64,000 nt of DNA, taken from positions 1,798,001 through 1,862,000 of the forward strand of contig OZ244721.1 in the NCBI GenBank assembly GCA_965219235.1. Direction: 5' to 3'. Made by a program: the position numbers and the translations under genes. A model generated the notes under the pieces. The model had not been told where the DNA came from. It saw only the letters and a list, made by a program, of their open reading frames with translations, and made no database searches. This document shows positions 26,463 through 38,605 of this stretch, in pieces. This DNA is from CBDHCC01 sp965219235. GTDB taxonomy: Bacteria > Pseudomonadota > Alphaproteobacteria > Sphingomonadales > Sphingomonadaceae. Position 1 is the first letter of the stretch. The number at the start of each line of letters is the position of its first letter.

Positions 26463-27377
26463 ATGACCCCGTTCCGCCTCGCCGCCCTGCTCCTCCTGCC
26501 CCTGCCGATGGCCTGCGCCGTGGCGGGCGCTCCGCCGACGAGCGCGGCCATGCCCGCCTTCCGCTCCGACCGCATCCAGGTGACGGTCGTGGGTTCCGGC
26601 CCCGACGTGATCCTGATCCCCGGCCTCAGCTCGTCGCCCATGGTCTGGGAGGGCACGATCGCGGCGATGCCGGGTTACCGCTACCATCTGGTGCAGGTGG
26701 ACGGCTTCGCGGGTGCGCCGGCGCGGGCCAACGCGGAGGGGCCGGTGGTGGCCCCGGTCGCCGAGGAGATCGCGCGCTACATCGCCGCCCGGCGCCTCGA
26801 CCGCCCGGCGCTGGTCGGCCATTCGCTGGGCGGCACGCTGGCGATGATGGTCGCCGCGCGCCACCCGGACGCGGTGTCGAAGGTGATGGTGGTCGACATG
26901 ATGCCCTTCATGGGGGCGATGTTCGCGGCCGACGCGACGCCCCAGAGCGTCGAGCCGGTCGCCGCACAGATCCGCGCCGGGATCGGCGACACCGACGCTC
27001 CGGCGGCCGCGCGGGAGGCGAGGGCGCGGCAGACCGTCGCCGGCATGGTGAAGACCGAGAGCCTGCGCGCCGGGCCGATCGCCGACTCGCTGGCCAGCGA
27101 CCCCAAGGTGTCGGGACAGGCGATGTACGATCTGATCACCACCGACCTTAGACCCGAGCTGAAGGCGGTGACGGTGCCGATGACCGTGCTGTGGGTGCGC
27201 CCGCCCACCGCCCCGATCGGCGCGGAGCAGATGGCGGAGTTCTACCGCCTCTCCTACGCCAACGCGCCCCAGACCGTGCTGACGCAGGTGCCCGACAGCT
27301 ACCACTTCATCATGTTCGACGCGCCCGACACGTTTCGCAGGGAACTGGCGGCGTTTCTGAGCAACAACGCCAGCTAG
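26463..27377 (+). CDS. Exported alpha/beta-hydrolase
   Basis: 304 residues from the ATG behind AAAGGAC. The N-terminus (FRLAALLLLPLPMACAVAGA) is a signal peptide; a Cys at residue 18 makes a lipoprotein conceivable, but PMAC is a poor lipobox. The hydrolase core shows LIPGLSSSPMVW, the nucleophile elbow GHSLGG with Ser121, and a late His in SYHFIMFD. The oxyanion and elbow motifs fit an esterase or similar alpha/beta-hydrolase. The substrate cannot be told. It is followed 90 bases later by an exported S9 peptidase in the same direction. Confidence 0.87.
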   Translation: MTPFRLAALLLLPLPMACAVAGAPPTSAAMPAFRSDRIQVTVVGSGPDVILIPGLSSSPMVWEGTIAAMPGYRYHLVQVDGFAGAPARANAEGPVVAPVAEEIARYIAARRLDRPALVGHSLGGTLAMMVAARHPDAVSKVMVVDMMPFMGAMFAADATPQSVEPVAAQIRAGIGDTDAPAAAREARARQTVAGMVKTESLRAGPIADSLASDPKVSGQAMYDLITTDLRPELKAVTVPMTVLWVRPPTAPIGAEQMAEFYRLSYANAPQTVLTQVPDSYHFIMFDAPDTFRRELAAFLSNNAS

Positions 27378-27467
27378 CGTTCTTTGCGGGAAGTCGGTTG
27401 TGCGCTAACGTTGCCCGCGCAACCCCGATGATCGTCGATCTTCGGGAGTGTCCGAGGAGATTCCACC

Positions 27468-29507
27468 ATGCCGCTCGCCCGCCTTGTCCTGCTCGCCGCC
27501 GGAGCCGCCGCCATCGCCATGACACCCGCCACATCGCAGACCCGTCCCGGCGCGCAGTCCGCCGCCACCGCCGCCCCGCTGATCCCGCGCCAGGATCTGT
27601 TCGGCAATCCGACCAAAGCGGGCGGCGAGCTGAGTCCCGATGGCAAGTGGCTGAGTTGGCTGGCGCCGGTCGATGGCGTGCTGAACGTCTGGATCGCGCC
27701 GGTCGCGACGCCAAACAAGGGCCACGCGATCACGGCATCCAAGGATCGGCCCATCCGACAGGCCTATTGGTCACCCGACAGCCGCTCCGTGCTCTACGTC
27801 CAGGACAAGGGCGGCGACGAGAACTTCCTGCTCTACGGCGTCGATGTGGCGAGCGGCCAGGAGCGCACGCTGACGCCCTTCGAAAAGACCCGGGTCCAGA
27901 TTGTCGGCGCGTCCACCATCCACAAGGACCGCCTGCTCGTCGGCCTCAACAACCGCGACCCCCGCTATCACGACGTCTACAGCCTCGACCTGAACACCGG
28001 CAAGCTGACGCAAGTGCTGCGCAATGACAGCTATGCCGGGTTCCTGGCCGACAACAACCTGACGCTTCGCATGGCCGTGCGCCCGAACGCCGCCGGCGGC
28101 ACCGACTTCTTCCGCGTGACCGCCAACAAGGTCGAGGACGCGCCGTTCGCCTCCACCACGCTCGCCGATGCGCTCACCACCTCGCCCGCCGGTTATACGA
28201 CCGACGGCAAGACCCTCTACTGGATCGACAGCCGCGACCGGAACACCGCCGCGCTGATCGCCGAGGACACGACCACGGGCGAGCGACGCGTCATCGCCGA
28301 GAGCGACAAGGCGGATATCGGCGGCACGCTGCGAGACCCCGTGTCCGGACAGGTGCAGGCCTGGTCGGTCAACTACCTCAAGCCGGAGTGGATCGCGTCG
28401 GACCCGGCGATCAAGGCCTCCCTGGACGTGCTGCGCCAGAAGCTGACGGGCGAGTTCTCCGTGCAGTCGCGCACGGACGCCGACGACCTCTGGCTGGTGG
28501 CCAACGACCCCGTCACCAGCCCGACGCGCACCTGGCTCTTCAATCGCAAGACCAATGCGTTGACCCCCCTCTATGTCAGCCGCCCCGAGCTGGAAGGCGC
28601 GCCGCTGCAGCCGCTCCACCCACTGGAGATCCGGGCGCGCGACGGGCTCACCCTGCCCAGCTACCTGACGCTGCCGCCCGGCAGCGACACCGACGGCGAC
28701 GGGCGGCCGGACAAGCCGCTGCCGATGGTGCTGTTCGTCCATGGCGGGCCATGGGCGCGCGACGGCTATGGCTACAACTCGACGCATCAGTGGCTGGCGA
28801 ACCGCGGCTATGCCGTGCTCTCCACCAACTATCGGGGTTCGACCGGCTTCGGCAAATCCTTCATCGAGGCCGGCAACCTGGAATGGGGCGCCAAGATGCA
28901 GGACGATCTGGCCGACGCCGCCGCCTGGGCGGTGAAGGAGGGTGTGGCGCTGCCGGACAAGATCGCCATCATGGGCGGCAGCTATGGCGGTTACGCCACG
29001 CTGGCGGGCCTCGCCTTCACGCCGGAGCAATATGCCTGCGGTGTGGACATCGTCGGGCCGTCGAACCTGGAGACGCTGCTCAAGACGATTCCCCCCTATT
29101 GGGAGCCGGTCGTCCGACAGTTCCACGACCGCATGGGCAACCCGAACACGCCCGAGGGCCTGGCGCTGCTCAAGGCGCGCTCGCCGCTCTACAAGGCCGG
29201 CGACATCCGGCGACCGCTGCTGATCGGCCAGGGGGCCAACGACCCGCGCGTCAACAAGGCGGAGTCCGATCAGATCGTGGACGCGATGAAGGCGCGCGAC
29301 ATTCCGGTGACGTACGTCCTGTTCCCGGACGAGGGGCACGGCTTCGCCAAGCCGACCAACAACATCGCGTTCAACGCGGTGGCCGAGAACTTCCTGTCGA
29401 CCTGCCTCGGCGGGCGTGCGGAGCCGGTCGGCCAGGCGCTGAGCCAGTCGACCGGCCAGGTGATCGCCGGGGCGGAGTACGTGAAGGGGCTGGGATCGCC
29501 GAACTGA
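27468..29507 (+). CDS. Exported S9-family (prolyl oligopeptidase-like) peptidase
   Basis: 679 residues with a signal peptide (MPLARLVLLAAGAAAIAMTP). A beta-propeller-like N-terminal part (SPDGKWLSWLAP, SPDSRSVLYVQD) is followed by the catalytic alpha/beta-hydrolase domain. That domain has VHGGPWARDGYG, GGSYGGYATLAG with nucleophile Ser505, GANDPRVN with the Asp, and FPDEGHGFAKP with the His. The layout fits the dipeptidyl-peptidase or acylaminoacyl-peptidase branch of S9. It probably trims peptides in the periplasm. Confidence 0.92.
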   Translation: MPLARLVLLAAGAAAIAMTPATSQTRPGAQSAATAAPLIPRQDLFGNPTKAGGELSPDGKWLSWLAPVDGVLNVWIAPVATPNKGHAITASKDRPIRQAYWSPDSRSVLYVQDKGGDENFLLYGVDVASGQERTLTPFEKTRVQIVGASTIHKDRLLVGLNNRDPRYHDVYSLDLNTGKLTQVLRNDSYAGFLADNNLTLRMAVRPNAAGGTDFFRVTANKVEDAPFASTTLADALTTSPAGYTTDGKTLYWIDSRDRNTAALIAEDTTTGERRVIAESDKADIGGTLRDPVSGQVQAWSVNYLKPEWIASDPAIKASLDVLRQKLTGEFSVQSRTDADDLWLVANDPVTSPTRTWLFNRKTNALTPLYVSRPELEGAPLQPLHPLEIRARDGLTLPSYLTLPPGSDTDGDGRPDKPLPMVLFVHGGPWARDGYGYNSTHQWLANRGYAVLSTNYRGSTGFGKSFIEAGNLEWGAKMQDDLADAAAWAVKEGVALPDKIAIMGGSYGGYATLAGLAFTPEQYACGVDIVGPSNLETLLKTIPPYWEPVVRQFHDRMGNPNTPEGLALLKARSPLYKAGDIRRPLLIGQGANDPRVNKAESDQIVDAMKARDIPVTYVLFPDEGHGFAKPTNNIAFNAVAENFLSTCLGGRAEPVGQALSQSTGQVIAGAEYVKGLGSPN

Positions 29508-29628
29508 TCGGTCGGGGACGACGCCGTCACTCGAGCGAGGCTCACCCAGGGCGCGGAGATCGTGTCGCGGGTGATCCCGTCTCCGCGTCCAGGACAGTGC
29601 GACACCGGGTCGTCGGTTCGCGTCCGCC

Positions 29629-31710
29629 CTACCCGCCCACCAGGTCGATCAGCCCCCGGGATGTCAGCACCTGCGGCAGGACCCGCACCTCGCCGCCCGC
29701 GGGCGCCCAGAGGTAGAGCGGGACGCCGGCGCGACCGTAGCGCTCAATGGCACGGCCCAGCGCGGGATCGCCGTCGGTCCAGTCGCCCTCCAGCACGGCC
29801 ACTCCAGCCTGCCTGAACGCATCCCGGGTCGCGACGGTGTCGATGGCGGTGACCTCGTTCACCTTGCAGGTGAGGCACCAATCGGCGGTGAAATAGACGA
29901 AGACGGGGCGACCCTCCGCGCGCAGGGTGTCGAAGCGAGCGTCGCCATAGGGTTCGGCATGGAGCATGGCCGCCAGGCCGCTTGGCCGCGGCTGGGCGAC
30001 GGAGGGAAGTGCCAGAGCCGCCACACCCCCCGCGAGCAGGGCGAGCGCGGCTGGCCGCAGACCGCGCCGGCCCCGGCGCTGCCGACGCCCGACGAGCCAC
30101 AGGTTGAACAGCACCAACGCGCCGCCGACGCCCACGAGCGCCAGGCCGGACCCTCCCGCCTGGCGCCACACCACCCAGGCGAGCGCGGCGGCGGTCAGCG
30201 CCATCGGCACCGCCAGCCAGCGCCGCAGTGCGGCCATCCACGGCCCCGGCTTCGGCAGGCGTCGGCGCAGCGCGGGCACGAAGCCCAGCGCGAGGAACGG
30301 CAGCGCAAGGCCAAGCCCCAGCCCGCCGAACACCGCCAGCGCGCTCGGCGGCGGCAACACCAGCGCCGCGCCGAGCGCCGCCGCCATGAACGGCCCGGTG
30401 CAGGGCGTCGCGACGAAGGCGGCGAGCGCGCCGGTGGCGAGGCTGCCCGCCAGCCCGCCGCGCTCCGCCAGCCGCCCGCCGCCGGTCAGCGCCGGCAGCT
30501 CAAACACTCCCCACAGGTTGGCCGCGATGGCGAGCGTCAGCAGGAACAGCACGGCCACCGTGCGCGTGTCCTGCAGCTGGAAGGCCCAGCCGACCTCGGC
30601 CCCGCCGGCGCGCAGCAGCAGCAGCGCTCCACCCAGCCCCAGACTGACCGCCACCGCGCCGATCGTGTAGGCCACCGCCTCGCCCCGCGCCCGCTCGCCC
30701 CCGGCACGCGCGAGCGACAGCGCCTTGAGGCTGAGGATCGGGAAGACGCAGGGCATCACGTTCAGCACCACCCCCCCGGCCAGCGCCAACAGGAAGGCGA
30801 GCCAGGCCGACGGTGCGGCGCTGGACGAGAGGGGCTCGCCACCCGACGGCACCGGGCCGGGCACCGCCGTGATCGCGAGCCCGCGACCCGGCCCCAGCCG
30901 CAGCACCGCTTCGAAGTCGCCGGGGACGCGCGCCGTGCCCAAGCGCGTCGTGACGATCAGCCGGTCGGCGGTGCGCCGCACCGACTGCTCGGCGCCGGCG
31001 TCGAACACGTCCGTCCGATCGGCGAAGAGATGCGGCCCGTCCAGCGCCACGTCGGCGGGCAGCGGAACCGCCACCGCGATCCGGTCGCCTTGCACGCTCC
31101 ACGTGGCGCGTGCGTCGAGGGGACGCGGCAGGGCGGCGCGCCAGCGGTCGAAGCGAGCGCGTTCCGCGGGCTCCACCCGTCCGTTTCCGACGGTCAGCGT
31201 CAGTCTGAGCCGGTCCGACTGCGGCACGCAGATTTCGTCCGTGCAGGCCAGCCACGCGGCATCCAACGCGACCGGCAGCTCCGTTCCCGGTTTCAGCGAC
31301 TCGGGCACCGTCAGCGGCAGGAGCGCCGCGTAGTCATGCTCGAACACGTGATTGGCCAAGCCGCCGATCCGCAGCAGGTCGGGCACCGGCAGGCGCGGCT
31401 CGCCGACGGTCACGCCGGCGGGCAGCGACCAGGTGAGCGTCATCGGCAGCCCGGCCTCGCCCGGATTGCTCCAATAGCCATGCCAGCCCGGTTTCGGCCG
31501 AAAGGCGAGCGCCAGCGTCACCGTCGCACCCGGCGCGGGGCGCAGCGTCTCCGCCTCCAATGTCGCGGGCACGGAGAGCGGCCCGGTGCCGAAACCCTGC
31601 GCACGCGCCGCGCCCGCCAGCACCAGCGCCGCGAGCAGCAGCGCCACGAACGCGGCCGTCACGGATCGGTCGTTGAAGCGGGCGATCCGGGCGGGCATGG
31701 GATCTCTCAT
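29629..31710 (-). CDS. dsbD: DsbD-type thiol:disulfide interchange protein
   Basis: 693 residues, three domains. A signal peptide (FVALLLAALVLAGAARAQ) leads to a periplasmic immunoglobulin-like domain with two cysteines in LACTDEICVPQSDRL. Then come about eight membrane segments with the redox cysteines in MPCVFPILSLKALSL and ATPCTGPFMAAALG. Last is a C-terminal thioredoxin domain with WCLTC. This is the complete DsbD relay, which passes electrons from cytoplasmic thioredoxin to periplasmic proteins. A start at the second Met (31698) is also possible. It is convergent with the S9 peptidase and divergent from the phosphatase. Confidence 0.92.
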   Translation of the reverse strand: MRDPMPARIARFNDRSVTAAFVALLLAALVLAGAARAQGFGTGPLSVPATLEAETLRPAPGATVTLALAFRPKPGWHGYWSNPGEAGLPMTLTWSLPAGVTVGEPRLPVPDLLRIGGLANHVFEHDYAALLPLTVPESLKPGTELPVALDAAWLACTDEICVPQSDRLRLTLTVGNGRVEPAERARFDRWRAALPRPLDARATWSVQGDRIAVAVPLPADVALDGPHLFADRTDVFDAGAEQSVRRTADRLIVTTRLGTARVPGDFEAVLRLGPGRGLAITAVPGPVPSGGEPLSSSAAPSAWLAFLLALAGGVVLNVMPCVFPILSLKALSLARAGGERARGEAVAYTIGAVAVSLGLGGALLLLRAGGAEVGWAFQLQDTRTVAVLFLLTLAIAANLWGVFELPALTGGGRLAERGGLAGSLATGALAAFVATPCTGPFMAAALGAALVLPPPSALAVFGGLGLGLALPFLALGFVPALRRRLPKPGPWMAALRRWLAVPMALTAAALAWVVWRQAGGSGLALVGVGGALVLFNLWLVGRRQRRGRRGLRPAALALLAGGVAALALPSVAQPRPSGLAAMLHAEPYGDARFDTLRAEGRPVFVYFTADWCLTCKVNEVTAIDTVATRDAFRQAGVAVLEGDWTDGDPALGRAIERYGRAGVPLYLWAPAGGEVRVLPQVLTSRGLIDLVGG

Positions 31711-31757
31711 GACGGCGCGGCGGTCCGGTGACCAGCCGCCGTTGGGAGATAGGTTCG

Positions 31758-33410
31758 ATGCCGAAGGTCGCCAGGTTTCACACGGTTCTGGCCGTGCTGT
31801 TCGCAGCCACGCCGCTGACCGCCCAGCCGGCGCCCGCAGCGCCCGCGTCGGTGCCGCCGCCCAAGCTGATCGTCGTGCTGTCCGTCGACCAGTTCTCCGC
31901 CGATCTGTTCGCGGAGTACCGCAACCAGTTCACCGGCGGCTTCAAACGGCTGCTGGACGGCGCGGTGTTCCCCTCGGCCTATCAGGGTCACGCCGCGACC
32001 GAGACCTGCCCCGGCCACTCCACCCTCCTGACCGGGTCGTTGCCCGCACGCACCGGCATCATCGCCAACCGCTGGTTCGATCAGCGCATCGCGCGCGCCG
32101 ACAAGCGGGTCTATTGCGCGGAGGACCCGACGGTCGCCAACGAGGCGGACGCGTCGGGCTACACCGCGTCGGCCCAGTATCTCCTGATGCCCACACTGGG
32201 CGAGCGGCTGCGGGCGGTGAACCCCGCCAGCCGCACGGTCAGCGTGTCGGGCAAGGACCGCGCGGCGCTGATGATGGCCGGCCGCACGGCGCGCGAGGTC
32301 TATTGGCAGACGCCGACCGGCTTCACCGCCCTTCCCGGCGTCACCCTGCCGCCGACCGTGGAAGCCGCCAACGCCGCGCTGCGCGCCCGGCTGGCGACCG
32401 CCCAGCCCGCCATGACGCTGCCGGCGGCGTGCGAGACGCGATCCCGCCCTGTGCCCGCCGGATCGGTGACGGTCGGCACCGGCCGCTTCGCGCGCGCGGG
32501 CGGAGACGCCGACGCCTTCCGGGTGTCGCCGGAGAACGACGCCGCCAGCCTGGCGCTCGCCGCCGCGATGGTGCGCGACACGGGACTGGGGCGGGGTGCC
32601 GGGACGGACGTGCTCGCGGTTGGCCTGTCGGCGACCGACTATGTCGGCCACGCCTATGGCACGCAGGGGGCGGAGATGTGCGGGCAGCTGATCGCGCTCG
32701 ACCGTTCGCTGGGCGACTTCTTCCGCTATCTCGACTCGACCGGCGTCCCCTATGTCGTGGTGCTGACCGCCGACCACGGCGGCCTGGACCTGCCGGAGCG
32801 GGCGGATGTACAGGCGCAGCCGGTAGCCGCGCGCGTGACCAGCGATGTGAAGGCGCTGAATGCACGGCTGGCGAATGAACTTGGGTTGGCGGCGGACACG
32901 CCGGTCCTGTTGGCGGACGGGCCGTTCGGCGACTTCTACATCAGCCAGGCGCTGGCGCCGACCGCGCGCGCGCAGGCGCTGGCGCGCGCCCAGGCGCTCT
33001 TCTCCGCCGACCCGCAGGTGGAGATCGTGTTCACAAAGGCGGAGCTGGCCGCGCTCCCCATCCCCACCGGATCGCAGCGCGAATGGTCGCTCGCCCAGCG
33101 CGCGCGCGCCTCCTTCCACCCCGACCGCTCCGGCGACCTGATCGTGCTCTTGAAGCCGCAGGTGACGCCGATCGCCAAGCCGGGGAAGGGCTATGTGGCG
33201 ACCCACGGCAGTCCCTGGGACTACGACCGCCGCGTGCCGCTCCTCTTCTGGCAGAAGGAGCGCGCGGGTTTCGAGCAGCCGCAGCCGGTCGGCACGGTCG
33301 ACATCCTGCCGACGCTGGCGGCGCTGGTGGGACTGCCCCTCACCGCTCCCGCGATCGACGGGCGGTGTCTGGATCTCGACCCGGGGGCGGGGACGACCTG
33401 TGGGGGGTGA
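31758..33410 (+). CDS. PafA-like alkaline phosphatase-superfamily enzyme
   Basis: 550 residues from the ATG behind GGGAGATAGG; an upstream ATG at 31728 lacks such a site. The signal peptide ends near TPLTAQ. Metal ligands typical of the superfamily are visible: LSVDQF (Asp44), TETCPGHSTLLTG with the probable Thr81 nucleophile, LSATDYVGHAYG and LTADHGG, and near the C-terminus THGSPWDYDRRVPLLFW. These resemble the phosphate-irrepressible phosphatase PafA of Bacteroidota and its relatives. It would release phosphate from phosphomonoesters in the periplasm. No Pho box was recognised in the short shared upstream region with dsbD. Confidence 0.87.
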   Translation: MPKVARFHTVLAVLFAATPLTAQPAPAAPASVPPPKLIVVLSVDQFSADLFAEYRNQFTGGFKRLLDGAVFPSAYQGHAATETCPGHSTLLTGSLPARTGIIANRWFDQRIARADKRVYCAEDPTVANEADASGYTASAQYLLMPTLGERLRAVNPASRTVSVSGKDRAALMMAGRTAREVYWQTPTGFTALPGVTLPPTVEAANAALRARLATAQPAMTLPAACETRSRPVPAGSVTVGTGRFARAGGDADAFRVSPENDAASLALAAAMVRDTGLGRGAGTDVLAVGLSATDYVGHAYGTQGAEMCGQLIALDRSLGDFFRYLDSTGVPYVVVLTADHGGLDLPERADVQAQPVAARVTSDVKALNARLANELGLAADTPVLLADGPFGDFYISQALAPTARAQALARAQALFSADPQVEIVFTKAELAALPIPTGSQREWSLAQRARASFHPDRSGDLIVLLKPQVTPIAKPGKGYVATHGSPWDYDRRVPLLFWQKERAGFEQPQPVGTVDILPTLAALVGLPLTAPAIDGRCLDLDPGAGTTCGG

Positions 33411-33818
33411 GGGTGGTTTGTTGTGGGAAGACGCGCGCAGCGAACTTCCTCCCTGGCACGGGGAGGTGGCGCGAGCGAAGCTCGTGACGGAGGGGTTTGC
33501 CGATCCGCAAAAGCGGTCCCCCTCCCCGTGCCGGAGAGGAATGATTCGGCGGCTTCCGACCCAAGTGCGGACGTTGTGGTCGCCACCCCTCTCCCGCTCG
33601 TCCTGAGCCTGTCGAAGGACATTTCCTGCCGCCACTCCGTCGTCGCCCGCGTCGGAGCCTGCCGGCAGAACAGGAGGCGGCGGTCCCTGACGCGCGAACG
33701 TCCTTCGACAGGCTCAGGACGAGCGGAGGTGGAGCTGACGTAGTAAAACTGGAACGACTGCCCCCCCCACCCATACCCAGACACTCGCGATAACAACCTG
33801 CCACGCGCAGCTTCTCTC
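33411..33818. repeat. 408-base gap made of two repeat elements
   Basis: There is no gene here. An element at 33444-33543 starts TTCCTCCCTGGCACGGGGAG and ends with the inverted CTCCCCGTGCCGGAGAGGAA; it is closely related to 24930-25082. It is followed by an inverted pair of the TTCGACAGGCTCAGGACGAG repeat (arms 33594-33620 and 33700-33726, loop 79 bases). The remaining 90 bases before the beta-helix gene stop show nothing further. Confidence 0.8.
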
Positions 33819-34766
33819 CTACCGCCTCTCGAACGCCCTGATCCCCTTCCCCAGCACATTGTCGCCAAGCCTCACCCTGCCCCCGCCCCAGTCGGCCACG
33901 AACACCGTGCTCCACGGCACCGAAGGGGCCAGCGTGGCGGTGTTGCGGGTGACGGTCAGGTCGGTGCGGTTCGCCGCGCCGTCCTCCGCGCCGACCGCGA
34001 CGAAGGCGGAGTGGTTCTCCTTGTCAGCGCCCTGCACGAACACGTTGCCCGCGATCCGGCCACTCGTGCCGCCGGGCAGGTCGATCATGTAGTTCGACCA
34101 CTTGCCGCCCGAATCGTCGAACGAGCTGTCGAGGACGTCGGTGCGCGCCGCCCAGCTCTTCACGTAGTGGCCGCCCCGCCCCTCCTCGAACCGGCAGTTG
34201 GTCACCGTCAGCGAGGGGATGCGGTTGAAGTAGACGGAGTGCGCCGGGCCGCCGTTGTTGTCGCCCAGCCGCGTGAAGGTGGAGCGGGTCAGCGTCACCG
34301 CGCCGATGCCGTCGCTGCCCGACAGGATGCCCTGCTGGCTGTCGCGGAACCAGGCGCGCGCCACGTCCAGCGTGCCCGCCTCCAGGCGGATGCCGGCGCC
34401 GTTGCCGTCATCGACCTTCACGTTCTGAAAGACGAGGTCTTCCACCCTCGCGCCCGCCCCGCGCAGCACCAAGGTCGCCTTGCCCTCGCACGCGCCGCCG
34501 TCCAGGATCGCGCGGCCGCCGGTCTCACCGCGATAGGTGACACGACCCGCCGCCTGCACCGCGCAGTCGCCGTGCGACCCGTCGGCGACCACGATGGTGC
34601 CCTGCCCCGTGCCGATGGCGTCGACCGCCTGCTGCAGAGTGTCGAAACCCTGCCCGTCCACGGAAAAGACCGCCTGCCCGGGCCGGGACACGGCGGGGCT
34701 GGACGGCAGGGCGGCGGCCACCGCGGCGGCGGTGGTGACGAGCGTGATGATGAAGGTGCGGTTCAT
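33819..34766 (-). CDS. Exported right-handed beta-helix protein
   Basis: 315 residues from the ATG at 34766, with GGAG five bases upstream. A signal peptide (MNRTFIITLVTTAAAVAAALPSSPA) is followed by a run of beta-helix coils. These include TLQQAVDAIGTGQGTIVVADGSH at the cap, then repeated short strands with N/D turns (VEDLVFQNVKV, AWFRDSQQGILSG, LTVTNCRFEEG, IAGNVFVQG, LTVTRNTATL). Such folds occur in polysaccharide lyases, pectin esterases and surface proteins, and no catalytic signature could be assigned. Secreted or periplasmic; function unknown. Confidence 0.75.
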   Translation of the reverse strand: MNRTFIITLVTTAAAVAAALPSSPAVSRPGQAVFSVDGQGFDTLQQAVDAIGTGQGTIVVADGSHGDCAVQAAGRVTYRGETGGRAILDGGACEGKATLVLRGAGARVEDLVFQNVKVDDGNGAGIRLEAGTLDVARAWFRDSQQGILSGSDGIGAVTLTRSTFTRLGDNNGGPAHSVYFNRIPSLTVTNCRFEEGRGGHYVKSWAARTDVLDSSFDDSGGKWSNYMIDLPGGTSGRIAGNVFVQGADKENHSAFVAVGAEDGAANRTDLTVTRNTATLAPSVPWSTVFVADWGGGRVRLGDNVLGKGIRAFERR

Positions 34767-34841
34767 GCTCCACCCCTTACGCCTGGCCATATCCGGGCGC
34801 ACCCCCTCACCACAGATCGTGCCCGAACGGGACGGCTCCGA

Positions 34842-35740
34842 TCAGCGCCAGTTGAGCGCCAGCAAGTAGAGGCTGGAGCCGACGATCCACAGCCCGTCGA
34901 TCGTCTTCAGCCTCAGTGCGCCGAGCCACAGGGCCACCGGGCGCGCCAGCCAGCCGCCCGCCATGGCGCCCGGCCCGGCGAGCAGCACGACCTCCCAGGG
35001 CACGGTGCCCGCCTGGATGTGCCAGACGACGCCCGCCACCACGCTGACCGCCGACACGACGCAGGCCGCGCCGGTCGCCAGCAGGATCGGATAGTGGCGG
35101 ATGAAGAGGTAGAGCGCCACCAGCTCGCCCACGCCGACCGAGAAGAAGGCGGTGGCGAAGCCGCCGAGCGCGCCGAGCAGCAGCAGGACGCCCAAATCGA
35201 CCCGTGCGAGCGTCCGGCGCTCCGGCAGCGCGCGGTTGACGGTCCAGCTTGTGACCAGCAACGCCAAGCCGAGCGCCAGGGAGAACAGCTTGAAGGCGAG
35301 CAGGACCGCGTGGGGATCGGCCGTCGACCAGCGCTGCGTCGCCAGCATGACCGGCAGCGACACCGCCAGCACGCAGCCGCAGACCACCGCGAAGTCGCGG
35401 GGCGGGATCGGCGGCGCGGGATCCTCGATCAACCGCGTGGTCCAGCGCGCCGCGCCCATCGTCATGCCGAAGCACTGGATGGCGAAGCTGGCGGCCGTCA
35501 CCTGCAGCGGGGCGAGCGACAAGGTGCCGGCCTCCCGCAGCGCGGTGAACACCGGCACGAACACCACCCCGCCGCCTGTGCCCGACGTGTTGGCGATGGT
35601 CGCGCCCAGCACACCCACCAGCGGCAGCCAGAACAGGCGCTCCACCAGCGGCCAGTCGATCGCCGCCGAGGTCGCGATCGCCAGCCATGCGAGCACCAGC
35701 CCGCCGGCCACCAGCCGGACCGGCGAGAGCGCGCGCGGCA

Positions 35741-35741
<1 letters not shown>
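34842..35741 (-). CDS. TauE/SafE-family membrane permease (sulfite exporter type)
   Basis: 299 residues with about eight hydrophobic segments. Family-typical patterns are LVGVLGATIANTSGTGGGVVFVPVF near the N-terminus and LGALGGFATAFFSVGVGELVALYLFIRHY in the second half. The ATG overlaps the stop of the metH C-terminal gene by one base, so it is probably the last gene of the methionine operon. TauE/SafE members export sulfite or sulfoacetate or import small anions; a link to sulfur metabolism fits the neighbourhood, but the substrate is not known. Confidence 0.85.
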
Positions 35742-38437
<2,696 letters not shown>

Positions 38438-38447
38438 CACAAGACTT

Positions 38448-38582
38448 CCCTCCCTTCCGGGGAGGGGCTGGGGGTGGGTGCGAGCGCGAAGCGCGAGCCG
38501 CGAGGGGGCGGGCACATGCGGACACTGCGGGGCTCGGCTACGCCTTCGCCACCCACCCCCAACCCCTCCCTGGAAGGGAGGG
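38448..38582. repeat. Hairpin-forming repeat between the two metH genes
   Basis: Two 33-base arms (38448-38480 and 38550-38582) are inverted copies with two mismatches, around a 69-base loop. The cores are GGGGAGGGGCTGGGGGTGGG and CCCACCCCCAACCCCTCCCT. It shares its arms with 26170-26312. It fills most of the 168 bases between the N-terminal metH gene and the C-terminal one and would form a large hairpin in their joint transcript. Confidence 0.85.
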
Positions 38583-38605
38583 GAGTGTTATCGCCACTCA
38601 CCCGC

